Source: Deltaproteobacteria bacterium
GTDB lineage: Bacteria; Desulfobacterota; Dissulfuribacteria; Dissulfuribacterales; QOAL01
DNA: 64,000 nt
Direction: 5' to 3'
NCBI GenBank assembly: GCA_026986785.1
Contig: JALSNW010000031.1
Span: 31,201 to 95,200 of the forward strand
The position numbers were made by a program, and so were the translations under genes. Positions 52,263 to 60,878 of this stretch are shown in pieces (position 1 is the first letter of the stretch; each line of letters begins with the position of its first letter). The notes beneath the pieces were generated by a model. That model saw only the letters and a program-made list of their open reading frames with translations. It ran no database searches and was not told the origin of the DNA.

Positions 52263-53636
52263 TTAAGGCCTGCCTTCCATGAAATTCATGATGGATTCGG
52301 CTGCTATTCTGCCATGATATGCAGCCTTGGCCACTGTTTGTGGGCCCAAGACATCGTCTCCTCCTGCAAAAATCCAGGGAATGGATGTCTGGAGCGTTTC
52401 AGGATCCACCTCAAAGGTACCCCAGGGGGTTGTCTTGATCTCCATGCCCTTTACAGCAGTTGGATCGACATTCTGGCTTATGGCCGCAATGATGGTATCT
52501 GCCTCCATGGTGAAGTTTGATCCCTCTATTGGCACGGGCCTACGCCTCCCGGACTCATCGGGTTCGCCCAGCTTCATCCTTATACATTCTATGCGTTCAA
52601 GTTTGCCATCTCGTCCGTGTATGGCAACAGGTGCGGCGAGAAACTCCATCTTTACGCCTTCTTCTTCCATGTGGTGGATTTCAGCTTGGGAAGCTGGCAT
52701 TTCCTGTTTCGTGCGCCTGTATAGTATCAATACATCTTCTGAACCCATACGAAGTGTGGTGCGTGCAACGTCAATGGCTACGTTACCACCACCGACTATT
52801 ACTACTCGTCTGCCCAGGTCTATCTTTTCACCAAGATTTACATCTCTCAGATAATCCACCCCATGCATGACACCCTTTAGGTCCTCACCAGGAATGCCCA
52901 GTTTTCTGCTCTTGTGGGCACCAATGCCAATGAAGATCGCATCGTAGCCTTGTTTCATGAGGTCTTCTATCGTCTTGTCCCGTCCTATTGTCACATTGCT
53001 GTATATGTCTACTCCGCAGCTTTTGAGCGCATCGAATTCGGCCTTTATTATGGAGCGGGGTAGCCGGAATGGGGGGATACCTACTGTTAGCATGCCGCCA
53101 AGGACAGGGAGAGAATCGAATATGGTACATTTTACCCCTTTGTGGGCAAGGTTGTAGGCCACGGTCATCCCTGCTGGACCTGAGCCAATGATCGCCACCT
53201 TCTTGCCAGTAGGCAAGGCACAGGGCTCCATGAGGTTTTTGTCATGTTCCACCATCCAGTCGACAATGAAACGCTCCAGCATTCCAATGGCAACAGCCTC
53301 TCCCTTCTTGGCCCTGATACAATGACCTTCGCATTGGAATTCATGGGGACAGACCCTGGAACATATGGCAGGCATGGAGCTCGTCTTTCTTATGGTCCAG
53401 TATGCGTCTTCTATCTCACCTTCTCGTAAGAGTCTTATAAACGCTGGGATGTCATTGTGCAAAGGACAGCCTTTGCGACACCCGGGTTTCTTGCACTGTA
53501 GACACCTTTCTGCCTCCATCTTGGCTGTTTCATGGTCATAACCTGCAACAATCTCATCGAAATTATGGATTCGTACTTCTGGGGGTAGCTCTTTTGGCTT
53601 GTGGCGCGGTATTGCCATTCGTTCCTTTGGTTTCAC
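52263..53636 (-). CDS. GltD/NfnB-type NADPH-dependent flavoprotein (glutamate synthase small subunit-like)
   Basis: A 457-residue flavoprotein of the glutamate synthase small-subunit family. An N-terminal Fe-S region (about 45-115, CLQCKKPGCRKGCPLHNDIP and CSRVCPHEFQCEGHC) holds two [4Fe-4S] clusters. FAD fold VAIIGSGPAGMTVAYNL, NADP fold VVIVGGGNVAIDVARTTLR and a final FAD motif WIFAGGDDVLGPQTV follow. Candidates are GltD, the NfnB/sulfide dehydrogenase (SudA) large subunit or related NADPH:ferredoxin enzymes. No GltB or NfnA gene is next to it, so the role is open. GTG start with AAGGAG seven bases upstream. Confidence 0.9.
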   Translation of the reverse strand: MKPKERMAIPRHKPKELPPEVRIHNFDEIVAGYDHETAKMEAERCLQCKKPGCRKGCPLHNDIPAFIRLLREGEIEDAYWTIRKTSSMPAICSRVCPHEFQCEGHCIRAKKGEAVAIGMLERFIVDWMVEHDKNLMEPCALPTGKKVAIIGSGPAGMTVAYNLAHKGVKCTIFDSLPVLGGMLTVGIPPFRLPRSIIKAEFDALKSCGVDIYSNVTIGRDKTIEDLMKQGYDAIFIGIGAHKSRKLGIPGEDLKGVMHGVDYLRDVNLGEKIDLGRRVVIVGGGNVAIDVARTTLRMGSEDVLILYRRTKQEMPASQAEIHHMEEEGVKMEFLAAPVAIHGRDGKLERIECIRMKLGEPDESGRRRPVPIEGSNFTMEADTIIAAISQNVDPTAVKGMEIKTTPWGTFEVDPETLQTSIPWIFAGGDDVLGPQTVAKAAYHGRIAAESIMNFMEGRP

Positions 53637-53719
53637 TTGATTCTCCTTGACAAGGTTATTGGCTAATGTCTATATGCTTTCATAAATCAATGTGTGTATG
53701 AGGGTGTTTTCAAGAGAAA

Positions 53720-53908
53720 ATGGAATATTATTGCGAAAAAGATAATCGCCAGGCAGACATAAGTAAAGGGTGCAGGCACCCCAATGATTTTTGCCAGCAC
53801 AGGCAGGCGTGTCTGATTTATTTTCTTGAACAAGAAGAAAAGAGAAATAGCAAGATAAGGACAGAAAAAGGCGTGGAAACCGATGAAAGAAGGGGAAACG
53901 ATGGTTAA
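53720..53908 (+). CDS. Small Cys-rich protein upstream of MBL-fold protein
   Basis: A 62-residue protein with Cys at positions 5, 18, 25 and 31: CEKDN..., KGCRHPNDFCQHRQACLIYFLEQEEKRN. The spacing (CX6CX5C after the first Cys) looks like a small metal-binding motif and is reminiscent of short Cys-containing proteins in this group of bacteria, but I cannot name a family. ATG with a weak AAGAGA upstream. It overlaps the next gene by 8 bases, suggesting coupling. Not certain to be expressed. Confidence 0.5.
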   Translation: MEYYCEKDNRQADISKGCRHPNDFCQHRQACLIYFLEQEEKRNSKIRTEKGVETDERRGNDG

Positions 53909-54743
53909 TGAGTGTGAGATAACCATACTATGTGAAAATAGTGTGGCCGGGCCTTTTGGCTTACTTGGTGAACATGGCTGGGCTGTCTTTGTTGAGACAG
54001 ACGGCCTCAGGCTGCTTTTTGATACTGGACAGGGTCAAGGCATAATCAACAACAGCCTCATATTGGGCGTGGATCTTGGCCAGATAGATGCGATAGTCCT
54101 CAGCCACGGCCATTACGACCATACAAGTGGGCTGCCTCAGGTCCTACAGATCAGGGGTGAAGTACCGGTTTTTGCCCATCCTGATATCTTCCTGGACAGG
54201 TATTGGTCAAGGGGTGAGGTCAGTAGGCATATAGGCATTCGTTTCAACAGGGCATATCTGGAGTCCCTTGGCTGTCGTTTCCAGTTCACCCCTGGTTTCA
54301 CACAGATTTTTCCAGGGATCTACGTTACTGGCGAGGTCCCCAGGGTGACGGATTTCGAACCACCTGATCCAAACATGAAAATTCCTGCCGGCACCGGGGC
54401 ACATATGGCCCAAGATCCCCTCAGGGACGATCTTTCCATGGTTATAGATACACCATCTGGTCTTGTAGTGATCCTCGGATGTGCCCATGCTGGAATAGTG
54501 AATATCCTAAAGTGGTGTGCCCAGAACCTGCCAGGTAGGCCTTTTCATACTGTAATAGGTGGCACGCATCTTGGGTTCGCAGAGAAGGAACAGTTTGACA
54601 AGACCCTCGATGCCTTGGAAGATTTTGATATCAAGCGCTTGGGGGCATCTCATTGCACCGGGCTGAAAAATGCATCGAGGCTCTACTGTGCCCTGGGCGA
54701 GAAATTTTTTCATGCCTCAGTAGGGGTTTACATAACAGTTTAG
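53901..54743 (+). CDS. Metallo-beta-lactamase-fold hydrolase (dihydropterin RFA-P synthase-like)
   Basis: An MBL-fold hydrolase of 280 residues from the ATG at 53901 (AGGGG upstream; the frame runs on to 53883). The zinc site HGHYDHTSG (HxHxDH) is near residue 71, with further ligands in GCAHAGIVNI and SHCTG. It resembles the family named after 7,8-dihydropterin-6-methyl-4-(ribofuranosyl)aminobenzene-phosphate synthase in archaea, which is widespread in anaerobes; real substrates are mostly unknown. It follows the Cys-rich miniprotein by overlap. Confidence 0.87.
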   Translation: MVNECEITILCENSVAGPFGLLGEHGWAVFVETDGLRLLFDTGQGQGIINNSLILGVDLGQIDAIVLSHGHYDHTSGLPQVLQIRGEVPVFAHPDIFLDRYWSRGEVSRHIGIRFNRAYLESLGCRFQFTPGFTQIFPGIYVTGEVPRVTDFEPPDPNMKIPAGTGAHMAQDPLRDDLSMVIDTPSGLVVILGCAHAGIVNILKWCAQNLPGRPFHTVIGGTHLGFAEKEQFDKTLDALEDFDIKRLGASHCTGLKNASRLYCALGEKFFHASVGVYITV

Positions 54744-54767
54744 GCGGAGCAAGGGGGCGTTGAGTAT

Positions 54768-56963
54768 CTATTTGAGCCCTCCTGTCCCCCAGCCACCTAT
54801 ACCAAGAAGTTCTACATTTACAAGGAACGAGGTGTCGTCAGAATCTGTCTTGATCTTTCCCTCCACTGCCCAGCAACTTGATTGATACCGGAGGGCATAA
54901 CGGGATTCAATCTGGCGGTTATCCTTGAAGTTCTGTTTGATATGAAACCTGAATGACCAAGCCCGGGTCAGGACAGCCCTCAGGTCACAGTTGAGTTCAT
55001 TGATGTCTGTCACCTTGTGGTATCTATAGTCGAGATCAAGGGTGCTTCCCAGATAGCCCGTGTAGTGCCAGCGTACATTGTGTGTCCTGAATCCATCACC
55101 ATAAAAATTGTAGGTTGTATCATATCGCATATAGAAATTTCCCACAGGCCTTATCTCCAGCTCTCCATAGAGATCCGATAGATGCCTATCAGGCATGTCG
55201 TGGATGATGTTAAGGGTCGGGACCTCCTTGAAGTTATAGTCTTGCTGGAGCTTTAGACGCAACAGATCCGAATATGAGAAATGTCCACCCCCGAGCTCTC
55301 CCTTGTTGCTCAAGAAGGTTAGGAGAGAAAACCTGAGTCTATTGATCTTGTCATAGTGATCCTGTCGGTCTATCTGTGGAATATCGTCGTCCTTCTTGTG
55401 GGGGGTATAGAGATACTGGAGCCTTGGGGTTATACTGTGGCGCCATAGTGAGTGGCCAGATATCTGGTAATTTCTACTAAATGTCTTGCTGAGGTCTGCT
55501 TGTAACTGGTACCGGAACTTACTTGCAGTATCCTTGGGTCTGTCTCCTGTGGTTTCTTCGCCATATGCCACGTAGATGGTATCTTCCAGATTGCCTGTGA
55601 GGACCAGGTCTCCCCAGCCAAATAGGTTGGCAGGCAGGCTGAGCCCTGGTGACATCTTTATCCTGTGTTCCTTTGTTCCCTGTTCTCTCCAATAGTCGGT
55701 ATAATCGAAATCCATCTGATAATATACTGGGGTGTGTAATAGTCTGGTCTTGAACGTATGGAGAAAGACACTTGGAAGGGTTTGGACAGTGTAGGCTCTT
55801 TCTCCAAAATAGTGATTGTCATTATACCTGCCGTGTAGGGCGAGAAAGCTATCCTCAGTTTCCCTGGTTATCTGGGCAGTGGAGGGGCGAATTTCATCTG
55901 CATCGTCTGCCAGGGAGCGATGGAAATATTTCTTGAATGTCTCATTACTGGCATCGAAACCCATGAGGCCATTGTCGAATTCCTGGAGATAGTCCATATC
56001 GCTCATGAGATCCACGTCTAACTTGGCCATGAAATCGAAGGGGAGCTGCTGGTTCATTTTGCCCCTTATCCACCATCTGAAATCATTACCCCTCGTCTGT
56101 CCATCCCCGTTGAAATCAGAGTCGTCTTTCTTGTCGTTGAGGAAGTTGTAGCGGACCACGGCCTTGTCCATGGGAGAAAAGACATGCCTGTATTCTATAC
56201 CCTCCATCCATCCCCGGCTAAACATGGGATGTTGATAAAAGGTCAGATCCATGCTGTCGTTCAGGGTTAGAAAGAAGGGTATGTCAATGCCCACCCCGTT
56301 CCTTTTAGAAGAGGTGTATTCTGGTATGAGAAAGCCAGTCTTTCTATATCGATTTATTGGTACATACAGCCAGGGTGTGAAAAATACCGGTATATCCCGG
56401 ATCTCAAAGAAGCTGTTTGTGGCCTTGGCCTCTCCGTTTACTGTGAGAGAGAGGTCCTTGCACTTGAACTTCCAGGCCTGTTTGGGTAGTGGGCATGTGC
56501 TGATGGTGGCATCGATGGCGTGGTATTGTTCCGGCCCTACCTTTTCAAGGCGTTTGGCCATGAGGTGGATATTGTTCCTTCGAAGATACAGGAAGGCACT
56601 TTCCATCTTGCCGGTGGATGTCTTGAGATCTATCTCTCCTCTGGAGCCCTTTAGTACATCCTGGTCCATGTGTATCACCACATGCCCCCATGCCTCTATC
56701 TTTTCTCCGGTCTTGTCGTATAGGACCTTGTCGGCATATACCTTGAGCTTGTCCTTTATGATCTGGACACGGCCTTGGGCAATAAAGACCTTGGACTGAT
56801 GGAAAAAGATGATCCTGTCTGCCTTGATGTCCCAGGGTTGTTTGGCTGTTTTGGTGGCCAGGCATGGCAATGCATCGAAAAAGAGGTAGGAGATGAAAAT
56901 GGATACGAGAATGAAGTACAGTAGGGCTGGGATGTGGAAAGACCTGTTCGGGTACATTGTCAC
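54768..56963 (-). CDS. lptD: LPS-assembly outer-membrane protein LptD
   Basis: A 731-residue LptD (OstA), the beta-barrel that inserts LPS in the outer membrane together with LptE. An N-terminal signal or anchor (about 10-33) is followed by the periplasmic LptA-like domain (about 45-150; WDIKADRIIFFHQSKVFIAQG, ADKVLYD). The C-terminal LptD barrel has VPINRYRKTGFLIPEYTSSKRNGVGIDIPFFL, a signature of this family, and alternating aromatic strands to the end. The ATG overlaps the stop of the upstream dGTPase as ATGA. No lptE or other Lpt gene is in the window. Confidence 0.93.
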   Translation of the reverse strand: MTMYPNRSFHIPALLYFILVSIFISYLFFDALPCLATKTAKQPWDIKADRIIFFHQSKVFIAQGRVQIIKDKLKVYADKVLYDKTGEKIEAWGHVVIHMDQDVLKGSRGEIDLKTSTGKMESAFLYLRRNNIHLMAKRLEKVGPEQYHAIDATISTCPLPKQAWKFKCKDLSLTVNGEAKATNSFFEIRDIPVFFTPWLYVPINRYRKTGFLIPEYTSSKRNGVGIDIPFFLTLNDSMDLTFYQHPMFSRGWMEGIEYRHVFSPMDKAVVRYNFLNDKKDDSDFNGDGQTRGNDFRWWIRGKMNQQLPFDFMAKLDVDLMSDMDYLQEFDNGLMGFDASNETFKKYFHRSLADDADEIRPSTAQITRETEDSFLALHGRYNDNHYFGERAYTVQTLPSVFLHTFKTRLLHTPVYYQMDFDYTDYWREQGTKEHRIKMSPGLSLPANLFGWGDLVLTGNLEDTIYVAYGEETTGDRPKDTASKFRYQLQADLSKTFSRNYQISGHSLWRHSITPRLQYLYTPHKKDDDIPQIDRQDHYDKINRLRFSLLTFLSNKGELGGGHFSYSDLLRLKLQQDYNFKEVPTLNIIHDMPDRHLSDLYGELEIRPVGNFYMRYDTTYNFYGDGFRTHNVRWHYTGYLGSTLDLDYRYHKVTDINELNCDLRAVLTRAWSFRFHIKQNFKDNRQIESRYALRYQSSCWAVEGKIKTDSDDTSFLVNVELLGIGGWGTGGLK

Positions 56964-58060
56964 ACTACGGACGAGGGCATGAATATCTTGTTGTAGAGAT
57001 TTTGGGCATAGCGGTCTGTCATCCCAGCGATAAAGTCACACACGTCCCGTTCATAGGGTGTGTCATTTTTCCTGACGCATCTTTCCTCCTCAAAGAGTCT
57101 GGATCGTTCCCTGATGAATGCATCCTTGTGTTTGAGGAAATATTCATAGAGTTCCAGGAGTATCTTCCTGGCCTTTTCAAACTCATTGTGTACTTGAGGG
57201 GCCCTGTATACATTGTCATAGAGAAAGGCCCTGAGTTCGAGCATGGTTTCCAGCATGACCGGGCTGATATTGAGCTCCATTGCCTGGTCAGTCACCACGG
57301 TGCTAGCAATCACATCCTTGATCATGGACGATATCCGGCTTCCATGTGTGTCTCCCAGTACCTTTGTCACATCGTCTGGTACCAGGGATGCCTTTATCAC
57401 CCCACTTCTTATGGAATCGTCCAGGTCGTGACTCAGGTAGGCGATCACATCGGCTATCCTAACCACTCGTCCTTCAATGGTCTGGGCACACTCCCCAGGC
57501 ATTTTGGGTATGATATTGCCGAATCCCTTGGAATGCTTCAGGATACCATCTCTCACCTCGTATGTCAGGTTGAGCCCCAGTCCTCCATTCTCCAGCACGT
57601 CCACCACCCTGAGACTATGTCTGCAATGGCTGAATCCACCTGGAACAATCTCGTTTAGTATTGTTTCACCCGCATGTCCAAAAGGTGTGTGGCCAAGGTC
57701 ATGACCCAAGGCAATGGCCTCTGTCAGGTCTTCATTGAGTTTGAGGGCCCTTGCTATTGTCCTGGCAATCTCTGCGACCTCCAGGGTATGGGTGAGTCTG
57801 GTTCGGTAGTGATCCCCCATGGGGGAAAGAAAGACCTGGGTCTTGTGTTTCAGTCTTCTGAATGCCTTGCAATATACTATGCGATCTCTGTCTCGTTGAA
57901 AGGCTGTCCTTATATTGCAGGGGGTAGACTTGAAACGCCTTCCCTTTGTTTCACTGCTTAGGCAGGCATGAGGGCTTAGTATCTCTCTTTCCCTCAGCTC
58001 GATCTCTTCCCTGACGGTAAGTATCTTTACCTTTTGTTTTAGTCCAGAGTCGATATACAT
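56960..58060 (-). CDS. dgt: dGTPase-like HD-domain triphosphohydrolase
   Basis: A 366-residue deoxyguanosinetriphosphate triphosphohydrolase-like protein. HD-domain metal residues lie in THTLEVAEIARTIA (H), GHDLGHTPFGHAGE (HD) and AYLSHDLDD (second His-Asp). The RDRDRIVYCKAFRRLKHKTQVFLSPMGDHYRTRLTHT N-terminal region is typical of the family, and the length fits the shorter group of these enzymes. It hydrolyses dNTPs to deoxynucleoside and triphosphate, affecting dNTP pools. It is followed by lptD with a four-base overlap. Confidence 0.92.
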   Translation of the reverse strand: MYIDSGLKQKVKILTVREEIELREREILSPHACLSSETKGRRFKSTPCNIRTAFQRDRDRIVYCKAFRRLKHKTQVFLSPMGDHYRTRLTHTLEVAEIARTIARALKLNEDLTEAIALGHDLGHTPFGHAGETILNEIVPGGFSHCRHSLRVVDVLENGGLGLNLTYEVRDGILKHSKGFGNIIPKMPGECAQTIEGRVVRIADVIAYLSHDLDDSIRSGVIKASLVPDDVTKVLGDTHGSRISSMIKDVIASTVVTDQAMELNISPVMLETMLELRAFLYDNVYRAPQVHNEFEKARKILLELYEYFLKHKDAFIRERSRLFEEERCVRKNDTPYERDVCDFIAGMTDRYAQNLYNKIFMPSSVV

Positions 58061-58116
58061 GTTAGTTTGTTATAACTTGTACAAATCTCCTAAGCAAGTT
58101 ATAGGCCCTGGGGACC

Positions 58117-59160
58117 CTAAAAAAATTCCCCATTGGAAAAAAGTTCTCTGTGAAGCCATATATCTGCTGCCAGATAAAAAAGAGATGCAGCTGAGGCCAG
58201 GGCCAGAAACCAGAGGACCACACTCACCAATTCAACGCCAGAGAGAAAAAGCACAGTAGAGACCAGCACCAGAAAAGGGAATAGGTATCTCTTTTTAATG
58301 GCAGAGATGTCTCTTCTTTTTTCCTGGGCCGCCCACATATCTATTCCTTGTACGGCAAATTCTATGGCCAATATAAGGACCACCAGGAGATGGGTACTCT
58401 TGGGGGCCACTGGCAAGAGGCCCAATACAAACAGGGGAAGCAGAAGAGAGGAGACGAGATGGAAAAATGCCTTCCAGCCTGCCTCAAATGCATAGGGTAG
58501 GCAGGCCTTTACATATTGGAATCCCGAGGCCAGGGTTATCCCCAATACTATTATGCCGTAGAGGAGATTGATCATTGTAGGGGTAAAGAGTATGGCAATC
58601 GCCAATCCAAGTATTTCAAAAAAGAGGGCAGCCTTTAACCTACTGCTCAATCGACTTGTCTTGAAGTAGATGGCTACGCCAAGAAACAAGGTGGCGACAA
58701 AAAGACCAGACAAGAAGGATATGGTGATCAGCTTGTCAGGGAAGGTTGCTGTCAAGAGGATGAGGCCTACGCCAACCATTTGGAGGGTGGTCTTGATCTT
58801 GGCCAGCTCGGTAACCTTGAGGCCCTTGGTACCTGGGGTCATGAATCTGCGCATTTCAGTAACCAGAAACTCCCTCAAGAATATGGGCCAGACGATCCAC
58901 ATTGGCAGTATGTGGAGGTCGGCAAGGGGCACCAGAGTGACTGCAACGAATATCTTGTCTGCAATGGGATCCAACAGTTTGCCAAGGGTCGTGACCCCAT
59001 ATCTTCGGGCCATGAGGCCATCGAGATAATCGGTCAACCCAAGGAATATGAGTATTATCAGGGCAATACATCTCGACGTAGTGCCTCCGTAGATAAGGAA
59101 AAGTGGCAGAGGGAGCAGGACTATTCTTAGTGCAGTGATCTGATTTGCATTGATTTTCAT
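58117..59160 (-). CDS. pgsA: Phosphatidylglycerophosphate synthase-like CDP-alcohol phosphotransferase with extra C-terminal membrane region
   Basis: A 347-residue membrane enzyme, about 150 residues longer than usual PgsA. The N-terminal 180 residues carry the CDP-alcohol phosphotransferase motif, DYLDGLMAR followed by GKLLDPIADK. The spacing between AR and G is seven rather than the usual eight residues. It makes phosphatidylglycerophosphate from CDP-diacylglycerol and glycerol-3-phosphate (family knowledge). The C-terminal half (about 190-347) has several further hydrophobic segments of unknown role. Start ATG 59160 overlaps the next gene's stop as ATGA; the longer frame to 59187 is not family-like. 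Confidence 0.85.
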   Translation of the reverse strand: MKINANQITALRIVLLPLPLFLIYGGTTSRCIALIILIFLGLTDYLDGLMARRYGVTTLGKLLDPIADKIFVAVTLVPLADLHILPMWIVWPIFLREFLVTEMRRFMTPGTKGLKVTELAKIKTTLQMVGVGLILLTATFPDKLITISFLSGLFVATLFLGVAIYFKTSRLSSRLKAALFFEILGLAIAILFTPTMINLLYGIIVLGITLASGFQYVKACLPYAFEAGWKAFFHLVSSLLLPLFVLGLLPVAPKSTHLLVVLILAIEFAVQGIDMWAAQEKRRDISAIKKRYLFPFLVLVSTVLFLSGVELVSVVLWFLALASAASLFYLAADIWLHRELFSNGEFF

Positions 59161-59708
59161 TCTATTAGGTTGCCATGTTCCTCCCATATGGGGAAAAATT
59201 CCCTCATGAGGTCTCCTCTCGTACGGCTGAGATCCTGGACGTCCTGGATGAATTTCCTGTACTGTTTTGCAGGCCCTATATCTATCTGCACCATTAGAGG
59301 ATCACAGAAATACCAGGTACACCTGTAAGGTCTCTGAATCCTAGGGAGAATACAGCCTTTTTTACCAATAAACTGGCAAATGGCCTCTTCGTCAACATCA
59401 AGGTCATAATCAGGGATGGATAGGCCCAATGAGAGAAACGAGACGATGTCTGCAAATTCGGGGAAGCCAAATTTGTTTGCACAACATACCGTGCCACAAT
59501 AGGGGCAGATCTTAGCAGTGTAGCTCTGGATGAAAGGATCGAAGTGGTCGAAACACCTCTTCATCTCCTGTGCCTTTTCGAAAACGGTATGAAGTCTGTC
59601 TCGGTGAACAGAAAAGAAGTCCTGGAGATAGCTTATAGTGCCCCAGAATTTTTCCGGATCCTTATAGTCGAGTCTTGGGAAAACAGTTGTATCAAAACCT
59701 ACAATCAT
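59157..59708 (-). CDS. YkgJ-like Cys-rich protein
   Basis: A 183-residue protein with the pattern of YkgJ-type zinc/iron-chelating proteins: CPYCGTVCCANKFGF, then CQFIGKKGCILPRIQRPYRC and WYFCDPL. This gives eight Cys in the middle and C-terminal part that probably bind metal. The N-terminal region is helical (RDRLHTVFEKAQEMKRCFDHF). Function is unknown. Four-base overlap with pgsA and position in the operon prmA-rsmE-manC-this-pgsA suggest co-expression, not a shared function. Confidence 0.7.
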   Translation of the reverse strand: MIVGFDTTVFPRLDYKDPEKFWGTISYLQDFFSVHRDRLHTVFEKAQEMKRCFDHFDPFIQSYTAKICPYCGTVCCANKFGFPEFADIVSFLSLGLSIPDYDLDVDEEAICQFIGKKGCILPRIQRPYRCTWYFCDPLMVQIDIGPAKQYRKFIQDVQDLSRTRGDLMREFFPIWEEHGNLIE

Positions 59709-59756
59709 TCTTCATTCCTTGGTGAATAGAGGTGGAGTCATGAAGGTGAACATATC

Positions 59757-60878
59757 TCAAATATATTTTTCATATCCCTTGTTCTTGAGTTCTTCCACCA
59801 GGTCTCTGACCTTGTCCAGTTGGTTTCTCGGGCATACTAACACAGCGTCTCCTTCAAATACTATTACTATATCGGAAAGACCGATGGCTGCCACCAAATT
59901 AGGGCCTTCCGACATTATGAGCATCCCGTTGCAATCCATTTCGAACGCAGTACCCAAGAGGGCGTTACCATGCTGGTCCTTTTGCGACAGCTCATAATAG
60001 CTCTCCCAGACCCCCATGTCGTGCCAGTCGAAGGTGCAGGGGAAAACCACGAGCTTAATGGGGGCGTCAATACCGCTGGGTGGCTGACATCTGGCCATCT
60101 TTTCCAGGACAGCCGTATCGAATGGATCTTCCGGCAGCCCGGAGTAGATATCCTTTGTCAATTCAGCCTTTGCCATGAGGTCTTTTTTTTCTGCTAAGCC
60201 GAGAAGTGGACTCCAGATGGAAAAGGCGTCCATCTCCAGGGCCTTTTTGAATATCCACGTAGCAAAGGAGAGCATGCCGCTATTCCATAGAAATCGTTTT
60301 GAAGCAATATATGCCAGGGCGGTCTTTCTATCAGGTTTTTCGTGGAAGGCCGTCACATCCATGCATTGATGACCTTTGCATTGGTCTATGGTGCTACCCG
60401 CCTCGATATACCCATAAGATGTCTCAGGCCTCTTGGGTTTTATGCCATAGATGACCATTGCCGGGTTCTTGGAGGCCCAACTCATTCCAGCCTCTATGGT
60501 CTTCTTGAATTCATCCAAGGGCCTGATTATATGGTCAGACGGAAAGACTGTCACTGTGGAGCCTGGAGAGTGTTCCTCTATTAGGAGGCATCCATAGATG
60601 ACTGCTGCTGCTGTCCCCTTTGGGGATGGTTCCACAATGATGTTTGTTCGCGGGATATCTGGAAGCTGCGTTATAACCTCCTCCAGATGATAGGGCTTGC
60701 ACAAGATCCAGATGTTTTGGACATCAAAGATGGCCTCTGCCCTCTCAACAGTCCTTACAAGAAGGGTCACTTCATCCTGTATCTTGAGGAACTGTTTGGG
60801 GCGGTGCCTTCGGCTCTTGGGCCAGAGCCTGGTGCCTATTCCTCCTGCAAGGATAAGGGCGTGGAAATTGTCTTTCAT
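59757..60878 (-). CDS. manC: Mannose-1-phosphate guanylyltransferase
   Basis: A 373-residue nucleotidyltransferase making GDP-mannose from GTP and mannose-1-phosphate. The N-terminal pyrophosphorylase signature is LILAGGIGTRLWPKSRRHRPKQFL, followed by VFPSDHII, the EKPD motif FHEKPDRKTA and the core site NSGMLSFATW. The length matches the single-domain form without the C-terminal mannose-6-phosphate isomerase domain of bifunctional ManC. Products feed surface polysaccharide or glycolipid synthesis. Overlaps rsmE by four bases. Confidence 0.92.
   Translation of the reverse strand: MKDNFHALILAGGIGTRLWPKSRRHRPKQFLKIQDEVTLLVRTVERAEAIFDVQNIWILCKPYHLEEVITQLPDIPRTNIIVEPSPKGTAAAVIYGCLLIEEHSPGSTVTVFPSDHIIRPLDEFKKTIEAGMSWASKNPAMVIYGIKPKRPETSYGYIEAGSTIDQCKGHQCMDVTAFHEKPDRKTALAYIASKRFLWNSGMLSFATWIFKKALEMDAFSIWSPLLGLAEKKDLMAKAELTKDIYSGLPEDPFDTAVLEKMARCQPPSGIDAPIKLVVFPCTFDWHDMGVWESYYELSQKDQHGNALLGTAFEMDCNGMLIMSEGPNLVAAIGLSDIVIVFEGDAVLVCPRNQLDKVRDLVEELKNKGYEKYI

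Noticed and set aside
53687..53926. A 79-residue minus-strand frame that looks like a small membrane protein
   Set aside because: It lies across the Cys-rich miniprotein and the start of the MBL-fold gene on the opposite strand; the hydrophobicity comes from reading A-rich codons in reverse, and no ribosome site was seen.
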